Below, piece after piece: positions 47,707-57,415 of a DNA stretch of 64,000 bases. Positions within the stretch are counted from its first letter, which is position 1. Each line of letters starts with the position of its first letter. Made by a program: the position numbers and the translations under genes. This stretch comes from Siminovitchia fortis. Lineage in GTDB: Bacteria; Bacillota; Bacilli; Bacillales; Bacillaceae_C. The notes beneath the pieces were generated by a model. It saw nothing but the letters and a program-made list of their open reading frames with translations. It had not been told where the DNA came from and made no database searches. The DNA lies in the NCBI RefSeq assembly GCF_003605365.2, contig NZ_QYTU02000003.1:1-64000 (forward strand), in the 5' to 3' direction.

Positions 47707-48438
47707 ATGCGAAAATCAAGAAAAGATGCAAAAGCAGCTGAAAGGGAGGCCTCCCTGTTTAAAAAGCTGCAGGAGCGGACGGGCATTCATTTTTCAAATG
47801 AAAAACTTTTAAAGAAAGCTTTTACACATTCATCCTATGTGAATGAGCATCGCAAAAGGCCGTATGAAGACAATGAACGCCTTGAATTTCTGGGTGATGC
47901 TGTTTTGGAATTGACAGTCTCCCAATTTTTATATGAAAAATATCCCATGATGAGCGAAGGGGAATTGACGAAATTAAGGGCGGCCATTGTGTGTGAGCCA
48001 TCTCTTGTCACCTTTGCCAACGAACTGGAATTTGGAGAGGCAGTCCTGCTCGGAAAAGGGGAAGAGTTGACAGGAGGAAGAAAAAGGCCGGCTTTGCTTG
48101 CGGACGCCTTTGAAGCATTCATTGGCGCTTTATATCTTGATCAGGGGCTGGAAAAAACCAAGGCTTTTCTGGATGAGATAGTTTTTCCGAAAGTTGAAAT
48201 AGGTGCTTTTTCTCATGTGATGGATTTTAAAAGCCAGCTGCAGGAAGTTGTCCAAAGGGACGGATCCGGCACGCTTGAATATCAAATTTTAAAGGAACAC
48301 GGCCCGGCCCACAACAGGTTGTTTGAATCACAGGTAGTTCTGAATGGAGAAGTGATTGGTAAAGGAAAAGGCCGGTCCAAGAAAGAGGCTGAACAGCATG
48401 CTGCACAAATGGCCCTTGGTAAATTGGATGAACAGTGA
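47707..48438 (+). CDS. rnc: Ribonuclease III
   Basis: Double-strand-specific RNase for rRNA and mRNA processing. The product has 243 residues: catalytic domain with [20 protein letters not shown] and [16 protein letters not shown] (metal-binding Glu/Asp), and a C-terminal dsRNA-binding domain ([34 protein letters not shown]). RBS AAGGTGGA precedes ATG 47707. It is followed by smc with a 30-base gap, the usual arrangement. Confidence 0.97.
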   Translation: MRKSRKDAKAAEREASLFKKLQERTGIHFSNEKLLKKAFTHSSYVNEHRKRPYEDNERLEFLGDAVLELTVSQFLYEKYPMMSEGELTKLRAAIVCEPSLVTFANELEFGEAVLLGKGEELTGGRKRPALLADAFEAFIGALYLDQGLEKTKAFLDEIVFPKVEIGAFSHVMDFKSQLQEVVQRDGSGTLEYQILKEHGPAHNRLFESQVVLNGEVIGKGKGRSKKEAEQHAAQMALGKLDEQ

Positions 48439-48468
48439 TACACGGTAGATGAAAAGGAGGAAAAAATT

Positions 48469-51400
48469 TTGTTCCTCAAGCAGTTGAACATATATGGTTT
48501 CAAATCATTTGCGGAAAAAACAGAACTGGAGTTTGTCCCCGGTGTGACTGCAGTTGTCGGGCCGAACGGCAGCGGAAAAAGCAATGTCACCGATGCGCTC
48601 CGCTGGGTTCTTGGAGAGCAATCCGCCAAGTCGCTGCGCGGCGGGACGATGGAAGACATCATTTTTGCCGGCAGTGATGCAAGAAAACCGCTGAATTATG
48701 CTGAAGTTTCCATTATCCTTGATAACCAGGGAGGAAAGCTTCCCATTGATTATAATGAGGTCAGTGTAAAGAGGCGGGTTTTCCGGACGGGTGAAAGTGA
48801 ATTTTTCATCAACGACAATCCTTGCCGGCTAAGGGACATCGTAGGTCTGTTTACGGACTCGGGCTTGGGACGGGAAGCTTTTTCCATTATCAGCCAGGGA
48901 AAAGTGGACCAAATTTTAAACAGCAAGCCCGAGGAACGCAGGACAATTTTCGAAGAAGCGGCCGGTGTGCTCAAATATAAGCAGCGCAAGAAAAAAACCG
49001 AAGAAAAGCTTGCAGAAACAGAAGAAAATCTCAACCGTGTCCAAGATATTCTCCATGAATTGGACAGCCAGCTTGTTGTATTGAAAGATCAGGCGGAAAC
49101 TGCGGAAAAATTTCTGGAAAAGCAGGATGAACTGAAGAAAATTGAAGGTGCCCTCATCGTCCGGGAAGTGGAGAGCCTGTATATTAAGTGGGAGAAAGCC
49201 AAAAAGGAGCTTGAAACATATACGGACTCTGAAATCAAGCTGTCCAATGAAATGCAGCAGCTTGAAATGGCGGCGGATGAAGACAGACAAGGCCAAAATG
49301 AATTGGACGTGAAAATAAACCGCCTGCAGGAGGAGCTTCTCTCGGTTTCCGAACATTTGGAAAAGCTGGAAGGCAGGCGCCAAGTGCTCCATGAAAAAAG
49401 CAGAAATGCGATCCGGAATATTGAAATACTGAAGGGAAATATAAAAGACTCAAAGTTAAAAACCAACAGTCTTCAGGGTGAAAAAAAGAAAATTGAACAG
49501 CTCATATCCGAAAAGGAGACTGAAGCGGCGGCACTGAAAAAAAGGTTGTCTGACAAAAAGCTGGAATTGGATCACTTGGATGATACGCTCGATCATACAA
49601 TTGAAACATTAAAAAGTGACTACGTCGATTTGATGAATGAGCATGTTTCAGACAAAAACGAACTTCAGTATATTGAAAAACAGCTGGGCCAGCAGGAAGT
49701 CAGGCTGAAAAAGCTTGCAGCAGACAAAAGGAAATACGAGGAAGAAAAGGCATCCATTGAAAACAAGCTTGGAAGCATGCGTGAGGAAATGCGTGAACTC
49801 AAAGACCAGATCGGCGCGTTTGAAAAAGAAGAACAGCAAATGCTAAAGGAATTGGAATCTCTCAAAAAATATAGAGAGGAACAGCAGTCAAGGCTTTTTC
49901 AGTTGTACCGTGACCATCAGCAGCAAAAAGCCAAAAAAGAGAGCCTTGAAACAATGGAAGAGGATTACGCAGGCTACATGCAAGGTGTCCGTGAGGTGCT
50001 AAAAGCCAAGGGAACGATTTTGCAGGGTATCGAAGGCAGCGCTGCCGATCTTATCCATGTTCCGAAAGAGCTTGAAACGGGGATAGAAACGGCCCTTGGT
50101 GGTGCGGTCCAGCACGTGGTTGTCCAAACTGAAGCGGACGGGCGAGAGGCAATCAGCTATTTGAAGAAGAATCGGCTCGGCAGGGCTACATTTCTCCCTT
50201 TGAGCGTAATAAAGGGAAAATATCTCAGCCCAAACCAGAAGGAAGCTCTCCAGCGCCACAGTTCATTCCTTGGTGTAGCCGCAGACCTGGTTGGCTGCGA
50301 CAAGAAATATGAACCTGTCATCAGATATTTGTTGGGAAATGTTGTTGTGGCAAAAGATTTAAAAGGTGCCGGGGAATTGGCAAAGCTGGCTGGCTATCGG
50401 CTTCGCGTCGTTACTCCGGCGGGGGAAATCATTAACCCGGGAGGATCTATGACTGGGGGAGCTTCCAGGCAGAAAAAGAGCTCCCTGATCGGGAGAAAAA
50501 ATCAACTGGAACAGATCAGAAAAGAGCTTGCTGCTCTGGAACGCGAGACGACTTCCACTGAAATGGCCGTAAATGACGCAAAAGCAAAGCTGGCTGATTA
50601 TGAAAAACGTATGTCCCAAGGGAAGTCAAAAACGAAAGAATTGGAAAGCCTGCTTTATGAACGTCAATCGGATGTGGCGCGGCTGGAAATCACATTGAAA
50701 AACACCGAAGAATATCTTTCTCTCAGCGGGATGGAAATGAAGGAGCTTGCTGCAGAAGGAGAATCGCTAAAACGCCAAAAAGAACAAATTGCGGAAGCCA
50801 TAAGAAGCAAGGAGCAGTCCATTCGTTTATTGGAAGAAAAAATACAGGGCCTAACTGAAAAGAAAAGCTCGCAGCAAAGTTCAAAAGACCATCTGTTGGC
50901 TGCAATCAACCAATTAAACATACAAAGTGCCCAACTGGAGGAACAGCTGGTTGCAGCACAATCGAATCTTGAGCGAATAGAGGCTTCGATTGAACAAACT
51001 ATCTTGCAGTCAGAAGCAGCCGGTAAAGAATTGAATGCCCTACATGCCGAAAATGAAGATATATTGGGTAAAGTGGCCGAACTCGAGAAAGAAGCGAAAG
51101 AAACCCAGGCAAAGAGAGAGGCGACGCTGCAAAATATTTCAACTAGCCGAAATGAAAGAGCCCGGCTTCAGGAAGCTGTCTCCAGCAAGGAGATTGAGTT
51201 GAAAGAACTTGCAAGACAGCAAAAAAGACTGACAGATAAGCTGAAAGGCGAAGAATTGAAGGCAGGCCGCCTTGAACTTGAGATGGAGAATCTCATAAAA
51301 ATTTTGAGGGATGAATTCACCATCTCCTTTGAGCGTGCCCAAAAGGAATTTTCTTTATCTATTGAAGCATCTGAAGCGAAGCAAAGGCGGGACGAACTAA

Positions 51401-52035
51401 AAATTGAACTATCGGAAATAGGGACTGTGAACATCGGGGCGATTGAAGAATATAAAAGGGTGTACAGCCGCAGCCAGTTTTTATTGGAACAGCAGGCAGA
51501 TCTTTCACAGGCGAAAGAAACTCTGTACCAAATTATGGATGAAATGGACGATGAAATGACAAAAAGGTTCGGCAGCACTTTTCAATCCATCCAACAAGCA
51601 TTTCAAGGCGTATTCTCCTCGTTGTTTGGTGGGGGAAAAGCAGAATTGAGATTGACACAGCCCGATGACCTGCTGAATACAGGTGTTGATATCATTGCAC
51701 AGCCGCCTGGTAAAAAACTTCAAAATTTAAGCTTGCTCTCAGGTGGGGAAAGGTCCTTGACCGCAATCGCTCTGCTCTTTTCAATTTTAAAAGTGCGTCC
51801 AGTTCCTTTTTGCGTATTGGATGAAGTCGAGGCTGCCCTTGATGAGGCAAATGTCAATCGTTTCAGTGAATATTTGAAAAAATTCAGTGAAAACACCCAG
51901 TTCATCGTGATTACCCACAGACAGGGAACAATGGCGGGTGCAGATGTCCTATATGGGATCACGATGCAGGAATCGGGTGTTTCCAAGCTTGTATCCGTCA
52001 AGTTGGAAGAAGAACGGATGATGGCGCAAATTTAA
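48469..52035 (+). CDS. smc: Chromosome partition protein Smc
   Basis: Condensin-type ATPase that organises and segregates the chromosome with ScpAB. The product has 1188 residues: N-terminal Walker A GPNGSGKSNVTDALRW, long coiled coil, hinge at about 500-670 (GIEGSAADLIHVPKELETG; NPGGSMTGGASRQKKS), second coiled coil, then signature LSGGERSLTAIALLFSIL and Walker B FCVLDEVEAALDEANV. The start is TTG 48469 after AAAAGGAGG, giving MFLKQLNIYGFKSFAEK. Confidence 0.98.
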   Translation: MFLKQLNIYGFKSFAEKTELEFVPGVTAVVGPNGSGKSNVTDALRWVLGEQSAKSLRGGTMEDIIFAGSDARKPLNYAEVSIILDNQGGKLPIDYNEVSVKRRVFRTGESEFFINDNPCRLRDIVGLFTDSGLGREAFSIISQGKVDQILNSKPEERRTIFEEAAGVLKYKQRKKKTEEKLAETEENLNRVQDILHELDSQLVVLKDQAETAEKFLEKQDELKKIEGALIVREVESLYIKWEKAKKELETYTDSEIKLSNEMQQLEMAADEDRQGQNELDVKINRLQEELLSVSEHLEKLEGRRQVLHEKSRNAIRNIEILKGNIKDSKLKTNSLQGEKKKIEQLISEKETEAAALKKRLSDKKLELDHLDDTLDHTIETLKSDYVDLMNEHVSDKNELQYIEKQLGQQEVRLKKLAADKRKYEEEKASIENKLGSMREEMRELKDQIGAFEKEEQQMLKELESLKKYREEQQSRLFQLYRDHQQQKAKKESLETMEEDYAGYMQGVREVLKAKGTILQGIEGSAADLIHVPKELETGIETALGGAVQHVVVQTEADGREAISYLKKNRLGRATFLPLSVIKGKYLSPNQKEALQRHSSFLGVAADLVGCDKKYEPVIRYLLGNVVVAKDLKGAGELAKLAGYRLRVVTPAGEIINPGGSMTGGASRQKKSSLIGRKNQLEQIRKELAALERETTSTEMAVNDAKAKLADYEKRMSQGKSKTKELESLLYERQSDVARLEITLKNTEEYLSLSGMEMKELAAEGESLKRQKEQIAEAIRSKEQSIRLLEEKIQGLTEKKSSQQSSKDHLLAAINQLNIQSAQLEEQLVAAQSNLERIEASIEQTILQSEAAGKELNALHAENEDILGKVAELEKEAKETQAKREATLQNISTSRNERARLQEAVSSKEIELKELARQQKRLTDKLKGEELKAGRLELEMENLIKILRDEFTISFERAQKEFSLSIEASEAKQRRDELKIELSEIGTVNIGAIEEYKRVYSRSQFLLEQQADLSQAKETLYQIMDEMDDEMTKRFGSTFQSIQQAFQGVFSSLFGGGKAELRLTQPDDLLNTGVDIIAQPPGKKLQNLSLLSGGERSLTAIALLFSILKVRPVPFCVLDEVEAALDEANVNRFSEYLKKFSENTQFIVITHRQGTMAGADVLYGITMQESGVSKLVSVKLEEERMMAQI

Positions 52036-52053
52036 TCATTGGGGTGATGCAAA

Positions 52054-53043
52054 ATGAGCTTATTTAAAAGGCTGAAAAATAAATTCACGGCTTCCGGCGA
52101 CTCGATCTCGGAAAAATTTAAGGAGGGGCTTGTAAAAACCCGCGATAACTTTTCCAATAAAATCAATGATCTGGTTTCCCGCTACCGTACGGTCGATGAA
52201 GATTTCTTTGAAGAACTGGAGGAAATATTGATCCAGGCAGATGTAGGCTTTGAAACGGTCATGGAGCTTGTGGAAGAATTGAAAATGGAAGTGAAAAAAA
52301 GGAATATAAAAGATCCGGCAGATGTCCAATCCGTTATATCTGAGAAACTGATCGAAATATACGAATCCGGTGATGAGAACCTGAGTACCCTTAATATTCA
52401 GGAAGACGGACTTACCGTCATTTTATTTGTCGGGGTGAACGGTGTCGGAAAAACGACGACAATCGGCAAGCTGGCCCATAAGTTTAAATCCGAAGGGAAA
52501 AATGTCCTGCTTGCCGCAGGAGATACCTTCCGGGCTGGTGCCATTGATCAGCTTGAAGTATGGGGTGAGCGTGTCGGAGTCGATGTCATCAAACATGCAG
52601 AGGGGTCTGACCCCGCTGCTGTCATGTATGATGCTGTGCAGGCTGCCAGGTCCCGCAAAGCGGATATACTGCTGTGCGATACAGCAGGTCGTCTTCAAAA
52701 TAAAGTCAATCTCATGAATGAACTGGAAAAAATCAAAAGGGTGATCGAACGGGAGATTCCGGGAGCGCCCCACGAAGTCCTTCTTGTATTGGATGCCACG
52801 ACAGGGCAAAATGCCCTTATTCAGGCAAAAACATTCAAGGAAGCAACAGATGTCAGCGGAATCGTTTTGTCCAAGCTGGACGGAACAGCGAAGGGCGGAA
52901 TTGTGTTGGCAATCCGCAATGAAATGAACATTCCGGTGAAATTTGTCGGGCTTGGCGAGAAAATGGATGACCTTCAGGTCTTTGATCCGGAAAAATATGT
53001 TTACGGACTGTTTTCCGACGCCATTGAAAAGACTGAGGAATGA
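52054..53043 (+). CDS. ftsY: Signal recognition particle receptor FtsY
   Basis: SRP receptor GTPase that delivers ribosomes to the Sec translocon. The product has 329 residues: a short basic amphipathic N-terminus (MSLFKRLKNKFTASGDS), the N domain, and the G domain with GVNGVGKTTTIGKLA, DTAGRL and SKLDGTAKGG. The coding sequence contains GGGGTCTGACCCC (52602-52614), an exact short version of the sigG terminator palindrome. In bacilli it commonly lies beside smc, ylxM and ffh. Confidence 0.98.
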   Translation: MSLFKRLKNKFTASGDSISEKFKEGLVKTRDNFSNKINDLVSRYRTVDEDFFEELEEILIQADVGFETVMELVEELKMEVKKRNIKDPADVQSVISEKLIEIYESGDENLSTLNIQEDGLTVILFVGVNGVGKTTTIGKLAHKFKSEGKNVLLAAGDTFRAGAIDQLEVWGERVGVDVIKHAEGSDPAAVMYDAVQAARSRKADILLCDTAGRLQNKVNLMNELEKIKRVIEREIPGAPHEVLLVLDATTGQNALIQAKTFKEATDVSGIVLSKLDGTAKGGIVLAIRNEMNIPVKFVGLGEKMDDLQVFDPEKYVYGLFSDAIEKTEE

Positions 53044-53066
53044 TCCTGTTTTAAATTAAAGTGCGT

Positions 53067-53208
53067 GTTCAAAAAGTTGACAAATCAGAAGCAAGAAGGT
53101 CGAGGCGGCTAGTTTTGCGCAGCGGAATGTATGCTTTTAAATACATGAGCAGCACAGAAACGAGCCAACGAAGAGATTCGCAGCTTATCATTTGGCGACT
53201 TTTTGAAC
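53067..53208. repeat. 142-base palindromic repeat element with inverted ends (MITE-like)
   Basis: The ends GTTCAAAAAGTTGACAAAT and, on the complement, GTTCAAAAAGTCGCCAAAT are inverted repeats with two mismatches in 19. A second, inner inversion surrounds TGTAT...ATACA near 53128-53146, so a single strand could fold end to end. It lies in the ftsY-ylxM gap and carries no believable gene. It resembles short palindromic repeats I recall from other Bacillus genomes; the copy number in this genome is unknown. Confidence 0.75.
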
Positions 53209-53304
53209 AACCTCTTAAAGGAATTAACCTTGACGCCCCAGGCGAAAGAGTTTATCATTTAATAAGTGTAAAGGTTTTTAGCTTAACAAGGTGGAGATTA
53301 AAGT

Positions 53305-53637
53305 ATGCTTGAGAAAACAACGCGAATGAATTATTTATATGATTTTTATCAATCGTTGTTGACTCCGAAGCAGCGCAGCTATATGGCCCTTTACTACCGT
53401 GACGATTATTCGCTTGGTGAGATTGCCGAAAACTACGGAGTCAGCCGTCAAGCAGTATACGACAATCTTAAAAGAACAGAAATTTTGCTGGAAGAGTATG
53501 AACAGAAGCTTTCTTTGTTCAGGAAATTCGAAGAACGAAGGAAACTGATCGCATTGATTAGGCAAAGCATGAATGAACATCCGGATGACAATGACAAGCT
53601 GAACCGTTATTTGGATGAATTAGAGGAATTGGATTAG
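53305..53637 (+). CDS. ylxM: YlxM family DNA-binding protein, putative SRP-associated
   Basis: A 110-residue protein of the YlxM/p13-like family with a sigma-70 region 4-type HTH ([25 protein letters not shown]) and the N-terminal [21 protein letters not shown]. It is almost always found before ffh and has been proposed to affect SRP function or expression, without firm proof. RBS AAGGTGGAG precedes ATG 53305. The repeat element just upstream separates it from ftsY. Confidence 0.93.
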   Translation: MLEKTTRMNYLYDFYQSLLTPKQRSYMALYYRDDYSLGEIAENYGVSRQAVYDNLKRTEILLEEYEQKLSLFRKFEERRKLIALIRQSMNEHPDDNDKLNRYLDELEELD

Positions 53638-53650
53638 GGGGCGGAGATCG

Positions 53651-54994
53651 ATGGCATTTGAAGGATTGGCCGACCGCTTGCAAACGACCATCCAAAAGAT
53701 CCGCGGCAAAGGCAAGGTGACCGAAGCGGACGTCAAAGAGATGATGCGCGAGGTGCGTCTTGCGCTCCTGGAAGCGGATGTCAACTTTAAAGTAGTCAAA
53801 CAGTTTGTAAAGAAAGTAAGTGAACGAGCGGTGGGCCAGGAAGTGATGAAAAGCCTCACGCCTGGCCAGCAAGTCATCAAAGTCGTCAAGGAAGAGCTGA
53901 CAGAGCTCATGGGCGGGGAACAGAGCAAAATCGCAGTGGCGAAGCGTCCGCCGACCGTCATCATGATGTCAGGCCTCCAGGGGGCAGGTAAAACGACGAC
54001 GACCGGAAAGCTTGCCAACCTGCTCCGGAAAAGCTACAATCGGAAACCGTTTCTTATTGCGGCAGATATTTATCGTCCAGCAGCGATCAAGCAGCTTGAA
54101 ACAATCGGAAAACAGCTGAATATGCCGGTCTTTTCACTTGGGGACAAGGTAAGCCCGGCAGAAATTGTCCGGCAGGGTATTGAAAAGGCGAAAGAAGAGC
54201 ATTATGACTATGTTCTCATTGATACAGCGGGCCGTCTTCATATCGATGAAGAGTTGATGCAGGAGTTAAGGGATATTAAGGAATTGGCTGACCCTGATGA
54301 AATATTCCTGGTGGTCGATGCCATGACCGGGCAGGATGCCGTAAACGTAGCCGAGAACTTCAACGACCAGCTTGATATCACAGGGGTCATTTTAACCAAG
54401 CTTGATGGGGATACCCGGGGCGGTGCCGCCCTGTCCATCCGTTCCGTTGCCCAAAAGCCGATCAAATTTGTCGGTATGGGGGAGAAAATGGACGCCCTCG
54501 AGCCGTTTCATCCCGAGAGGATGGCTTCCAGAATACTTGGTATGGGTGATGTTCTGACGCTGATTGAGAAAGCCCAGGCCAATGTCGATGAAGAAAAGGC
54601 CAAGGAAATGGAACATAAATTCCGTACGGCATCCTTCACTTTTGATGATTTTCTTGACCAGCTTGGACAGGTAAGAAGCATGGGACCCTTGGATGAATTG
54701 ATCAAAATGATGCCGGGTGCCAATAAAATGAAAGGCCTGGACAATATACAGGTCGATGAAAAGCAGATCGGGCATGTCGAAGCAATCATCAGGTCAATGA
54801 CAAAAGAGGAAAAGGAACGTCCTGACATTATCAACGCCAGCAGGCGCCGACGCATCGCGAAAGGAAGCGGAAGGACGATCCAGGAGGTCAACCGGCTGTT
54901 GAAGCAGTTTGAAGAAATGAAAAAAATGCTGAAACAGATGAGCGGCATGCAGCAAAAAGGGAAAAAGAAGGGATTCAAGTTCCCATTTATGTGA
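53651..54994 (+). CDS. ffh: Signal recognition particle protein Ffh
   Basis: SRP54 GTPase that binds signal peptides and the small cytoplasmic RNA. The product has 447 residues: N domain, G domain (GLQGAGKTTTTGKLA, DTAGRLHIDEELM, TKLDGDTRGGAALSIR), and methionine-rich M domain from about residue 300 (GPLDELIKMMPGANKMKG, RRRRIAKGSGRTIQEVNRLLKQF region, ending in KMLKQMSGMQQKGKKK). RBS GGGGGCGGAG. It follows ylxM with 13 bases between. Confidence 0.98.
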   Translation: MAFEGLADRLQTTIQKIRGKGKVTEADVKEMMREVRLALLEADVNFKVVKQFVKKVSERAVGQEVMKSLTPGQQVIKVVKEELTELMGGEQSKIAVAKRPPTVIMMSGLQGAGKTTTTGKLANLLRKSYNRKPFLIAADIYRPAAIKQLETIGKQLNMPVFSLGDKVSPAEIVRQGIEKAKEEHYDYVLIDTAGRLHIDEELMQELRDIKELADPDEIFLVVDAMTGQDAVNVAENFNDQLDITGVILTKLDGDTRGGAALSIRSVAQKPIKFVGMGEKMDALEPFHPERMASRILGMGDVLTLIEKAQANVDEEKAKEMEHKFRTASFTFDDFLDQLGQVRSMGPLDELIKMMPGANKMKGLDNIQVDEKQIGHVEAIIRSMTKEEKERPDIINASRRRRIAKGSGRTIQEVNRLLKQFEEMKKMLKQMSGMQQKGKKKGFKFPFM

Positions 54995-54995
54995 T

Positions 54996-55025
54996 GAGAA
55001 AAGCATAAGCGCTGTAGCTGGACAT
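54996..55025 (+). repeat. Right-end fragment of the sigE-sigG repeat family
   Basis: GAGAAAAGCATAAGCGCTGTAGCTGGACA combines an AGAAAAGC-type left edge with the right-end word GCGCTGTAGCTGGAC, as though most of an element had been deleted internally. It begins directly after the ffh stop codon. Confidence 0.55.
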
Positions 55026-55100
55026 TAAACAAAAAGTCTCTGTTCATCACCATATAGACAAGGTTTAAATGCTAATTTTTAACGTGTTAAGAAAAAATAC

Positions 55101-55129
55101 TTTACAAACAAAACACAGATTGATATTAT
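55101..55129 (+). promoter_or_regulatory. Promoter of rpsP
   Basis: TTTACA (55101-55106) and TATTAT (55124-55129) have a 17-base spacer and lie about 40 bases before the gene. Confidence 0.65.
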
Positions 55130-55166
55130 ACTGATTTGTGTAAAACAATTCGGAGGTGCTATTAAA

Positions 55167-55439
55167 ATGGCAGTTAAAATTCGTTTAAAACGTTTAGGAG
55201 CAAAGAAATCTCCTTTCTATCGCATCGTTGTTGCAGATTCCCGTTCACCACGCGACGGAAGAATCATTGAAGAGGTTGGCACATACAATCCAGTCGCCCA
55301 GCCTGCGATTGTTGACATCAATGAAGAAAGTGCCTTAAAATGGCTTCAAGATGGTGCTAAGCCATCCGATACAGTCAGAAACTTGTTCTCCAAGCAAGGT
55401 ATCATGGAGAAATATCATAACGCTAAAAATAGCAAATAA
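55167..55439 (+). CDS. rpsP: 30S ribosomal protein S16 (bS16)
   Basis: Ribosomal protein of 90 residues: [40 protein letters not shown] and [31 protein letters not shown]. It heads the rpsP-khpA-ylqD-rimM-trmD-rplS group of ribosome-related genes. Confidence 0.98.
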   Translation: MAVKIRLKRLGAKKSPFYRIVVADSRSPRDGRIIEEVGTYNPVAQPAIVDINEESALKWLQDGAKPSDTVRNLFSKQGIMEKYHNAKNSK

Positions 55440-55450
55440 CAGTGATAAAT

Positions 55451-55684
55451 ATGCAGGAATTGATTATGTCGATTGTAAAACCGATTGTTGATCATCCTGA
55501 AGATGTCCAAGTACGGATGGATGAAAGCGAAAAGCGTATTACCTACCACTTGTCTGTTCATGAAGATGATATTGGAAAAGTGATAGGAAGACATGGAAGA
55601 GTGGCGAAAGCCATCAGAACGGTCGTTTACGCTGCAGCAGGGTCAAAACAACATAAGAGGATTTTTTTAGAGATCGACGAATAG
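55451..55684 (+). CDS. khpA: KH-domain RNA-binding protein KhpA (YlqC)
   Basis: A 77-residue single-KH-domain RNA-binding protein, with the KH loop IGKVIGRHGRVAKAIRTVV. KhpA works with KhpB in cell elongation and RNA control in several Firmicutes. ATG 55451 (MQELIMSIVKPIVDHPEDV) fits the family; GTG 55442 would add three residues. It follows rpsP closely. Confidence 0.93.
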   Translation: MQELIMSIVKPIVDHPEDVQVRMDESEKRITYHLSVHEDDIGKVIGRHGRVAKAIRTVVYAAAGSKQHKRIFLEIDE

Positions 55685-55712
55685 GGGGGCCGAAACACCC
55701 CTCTTTTTTTAA
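55683..55712 (+). terminator. Terminator after khpA
   Basis: AGGGG (55683-55687) pairs with CCCCT (55698-55702) and is followed by a seven-base T-run. The short stem may allow readthrough into ylqD-rimM-trmD. Confidence 0.55.
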
Positions 55713-55738
55713 ACTTTGCAAAGGCGGAGGATGAGATT

Positions 55739-56131
55739 GTGAAAATTATCCAAACAGTCACCGTCAAACAGGTTTTAACTGAAAAAAGCAAAGAAGAACT
55801 TTCTGTCAAATATACGACATCGAAACAGCAGCTTCAAAAAGAGTGTGACCAATTGCTGTTCGAAATGAAAAAGCTTGAAAGAACAAGAAAGTTTTCTGCT
55901 GCCGGACTTAAAGCACAATTTGATAAAGAAATCGAGCTGCGGAAAGAAAAGATCAAGCTGATTGACTTTCAGATTGAACAGCTTGGGATGCTTCCATACG
56001 GAAGCGAGCTTAAAGATCAGGACATCCAGGCTTTGGTGGATATTCGGGTCGGAGATCAATGGGAAGATATCATCAATGGAAAAACAATCATCGTCAAAGA
56101 CGGAATCATAGCTGAGATCAGGGAGAGGTAA
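55739..56131 (+). CDS. ylqD: YlqD family protein
   Basis: A 130-residue coiled-coil protein of the YlqD family, of unknown function. Visible features are an N-terminal strand segment (MKIIQTVTVKQVLTEKSKEE), a charged helical middle (LLFEMKKLERTRKF...KEKIKLIDFQIEQL) and a C-terminal beta region (RVGDQWEDIINGKTIIVKDG). GTG 55739 follows GGCGGAGGA. It is conserved between khpA and rimM in bacilli, suggesting a link to ribosome maturation, but this is unproven. Confidence 0.88.
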   Translation: MKIIQTVTVKQVLTEKSKEELSVKYTTSKQQLQKECDQLLFEMKKLERTRKFSAAGLKAQFDKEIELRKEKIKLIDFQIEQLGMLPYGSELKDQDIQALVDIRVGDQWEDIINGKTIIVKDGIIAEIRER

Positions 56132-56134
56132 AGT

Positions 56135-56653
56135 ATGGACAATTGGTTTAATGTTGGGAAAATCGTTAATACACATGGCATCCGCGGTGAAGTACGGGTC
56201 ATTTCCTCAACCGATTTTCCAGATGAAAGATACGCCCCCGGCAGCACCCTTTATCTATTCCCCGGAAACCATCAGGAACCGGCCCCATTAACAGTGAAAA
56301 CACACCGAAAGCATAAAAACTTTGATCTTCTTACTTTTGAAGGGTATGAAAATATCAATGATGTGGAGAAATGGAAAAATGCTACATTAAAAATAAAAGA
56401 AGATCAACTGACTGAGCTTCCCGAAGGAGAATATTATTTCTATGAAATCATCGGCTGTCGGGTTGTAACCGGGCAGGGAGACGAAATAGGGACTGTAAAA
56501 GAAATTTTAACCCCCGGGGCAAATGATGTATGGGTTGTCGGCGGCAGCAATGGCAAAGATATATTGATTCCTTACATTCCCGATGTTGTAAAAGAGGTAT
56601 CCATTGAAGAGAAAAAGATCATCATAGATCCTATGGAGGGTTTACTGTCATGA
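56135..56653 (+). CDS. rimM: Ribosome maturation factor RimM
   Basis: Assists 30S head assembly and binds S19. The product has 172 residues: an N-terminal RimM domain ([19 protein letters not shown]) and a C-terminal PRC-barrel ([34 protein letters not shown]). RBS GAGAGGTAAAG. Its stop codon overlaps the trmD start in ATGA. Confidence 0.97.
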   Translation: MDNWFNVGKIVNTHGIRGEVRVISSTDFPDERYAPGSTLYLFPGNHQEPAPLTVKTHRKHKNFDLLTFEGYENINDVEKWKNATLKIKEDQLTELPEGEYYFYEIIGCRVVTGQGDEIGTVKEILTPGANDVWVVGGSNGKDILIPYIPDVVKEVSIEEKKIIIDPMEGLLS

Positions 56654-57363
56654 GGATCGACGTATTGACCCTTTTTCCTGAAATGTTTACGGGAGTATTC
56701 GGGTCTTCCATTTTAAAAAAAGCTGCTGAAAAAGAATCGGTTTCCTATCACCTTACAAATTTCCGTGATTTTTCCGCAAATAAGCATAAAACCGTCGATG
56801 ACTATCCATACGGAGGGGGAGCAGGCATGGTGCTCAAGCCCCAGCCGATCTTTGACGCGGTGTCCCATGTGCGAAAGGAAAGCGTGGAATCACGCGTCAT
56901 TTTGCTGTGCCCCCAAGGTGAGCGTTTCAACCAAAGGAAAGCGGAGGAACTCGCGAAAGAGGATCATTTGATCTTTATATGCGGGCATTATGAAGGATAT
57001 GATGAACGGATAAGAGAACAGATCGTCACGGACGAAATTTCCATCGGAGATTTCGTTTTGACAGGCGGGGAATTGGCCGCAATGGTCATCATTGATTCTG
57101 TTGTACGGCTGCTCCCGGGAGTATTGGGAAATGAACATTCGGCGCTTGAAGATTCTTTTTCCACAGGCCTGCTGGAACATCCCCATTACACAAGACCAGC
57201 AGATTTTCGCGGAATGAAGGTTCCGGATATATTGTTATCCGGCAACCACAGCAAAATAGAAGAGTGGCGGCTGAACGAATCTTTGAAAAGGACCAAAGAC
57301 CGCCGGCCGGATCTCTATGAAAATTATATTAATGCCCAAAAGGAAAAAAATCGTACTGAATGA
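56650..57363 (+). CDS. trmD: tRNA (guanine37-N1)-methyltransferase TrmD
   Basis: SPOUT-class methyltransferase that modifies G37 to prevent frameshifting. The product has 237 residues with the trefoil-knot SAM-binding segments [25 protein letters not shown] and [15 protein letters not shown], then [10 protein letters not shown]. It overlaps rimM by 4 bases. Confidence 0.97.
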   Translation: MRIDVLTLFPEMFTGVFGSSILKKAAEKESVSYHLTNFRDFSANKHKTVDDYPYGGGAGMVLKPQPIFDAVSHVRKESVESRVILLCPQGERFNQRKAEELAKEDHLIFICGHYEGYDERIREQIVTDEISIGDFVLTGGELAAMVIIDSVVRLLPGVLGNEHSALEDSFSTGLLEHPHYTRPADFRGMKVPDILLSGNHSKIEEWRLNESLKRTKDRRPDLYENYINAQKEKNRTE

Positions 57364-57386
57364 GAAAAAACTGCTTCAAAATTTAA

Positions 57387-57415
57387 TTGTAAATACACAG
57401 GCAATATGGTATTAT
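57387..57415 (+). promoter_or_regulatory. Promoter of rplS
   Basis: TTGTAA (57387-57392) and TATTAT (57410-57415) have a 17-base spacer just after trmD, giving rplS its own leader of about 95 bases. Confidence 0.6.

Noticed and set aside
53061-53312. 83-codon plus-strand frame between ftsY and ylxM
   Set aside because: It lies almost wholly within the 142-base palindromic repeat, has no ribosome site and its product has no recognisable features.
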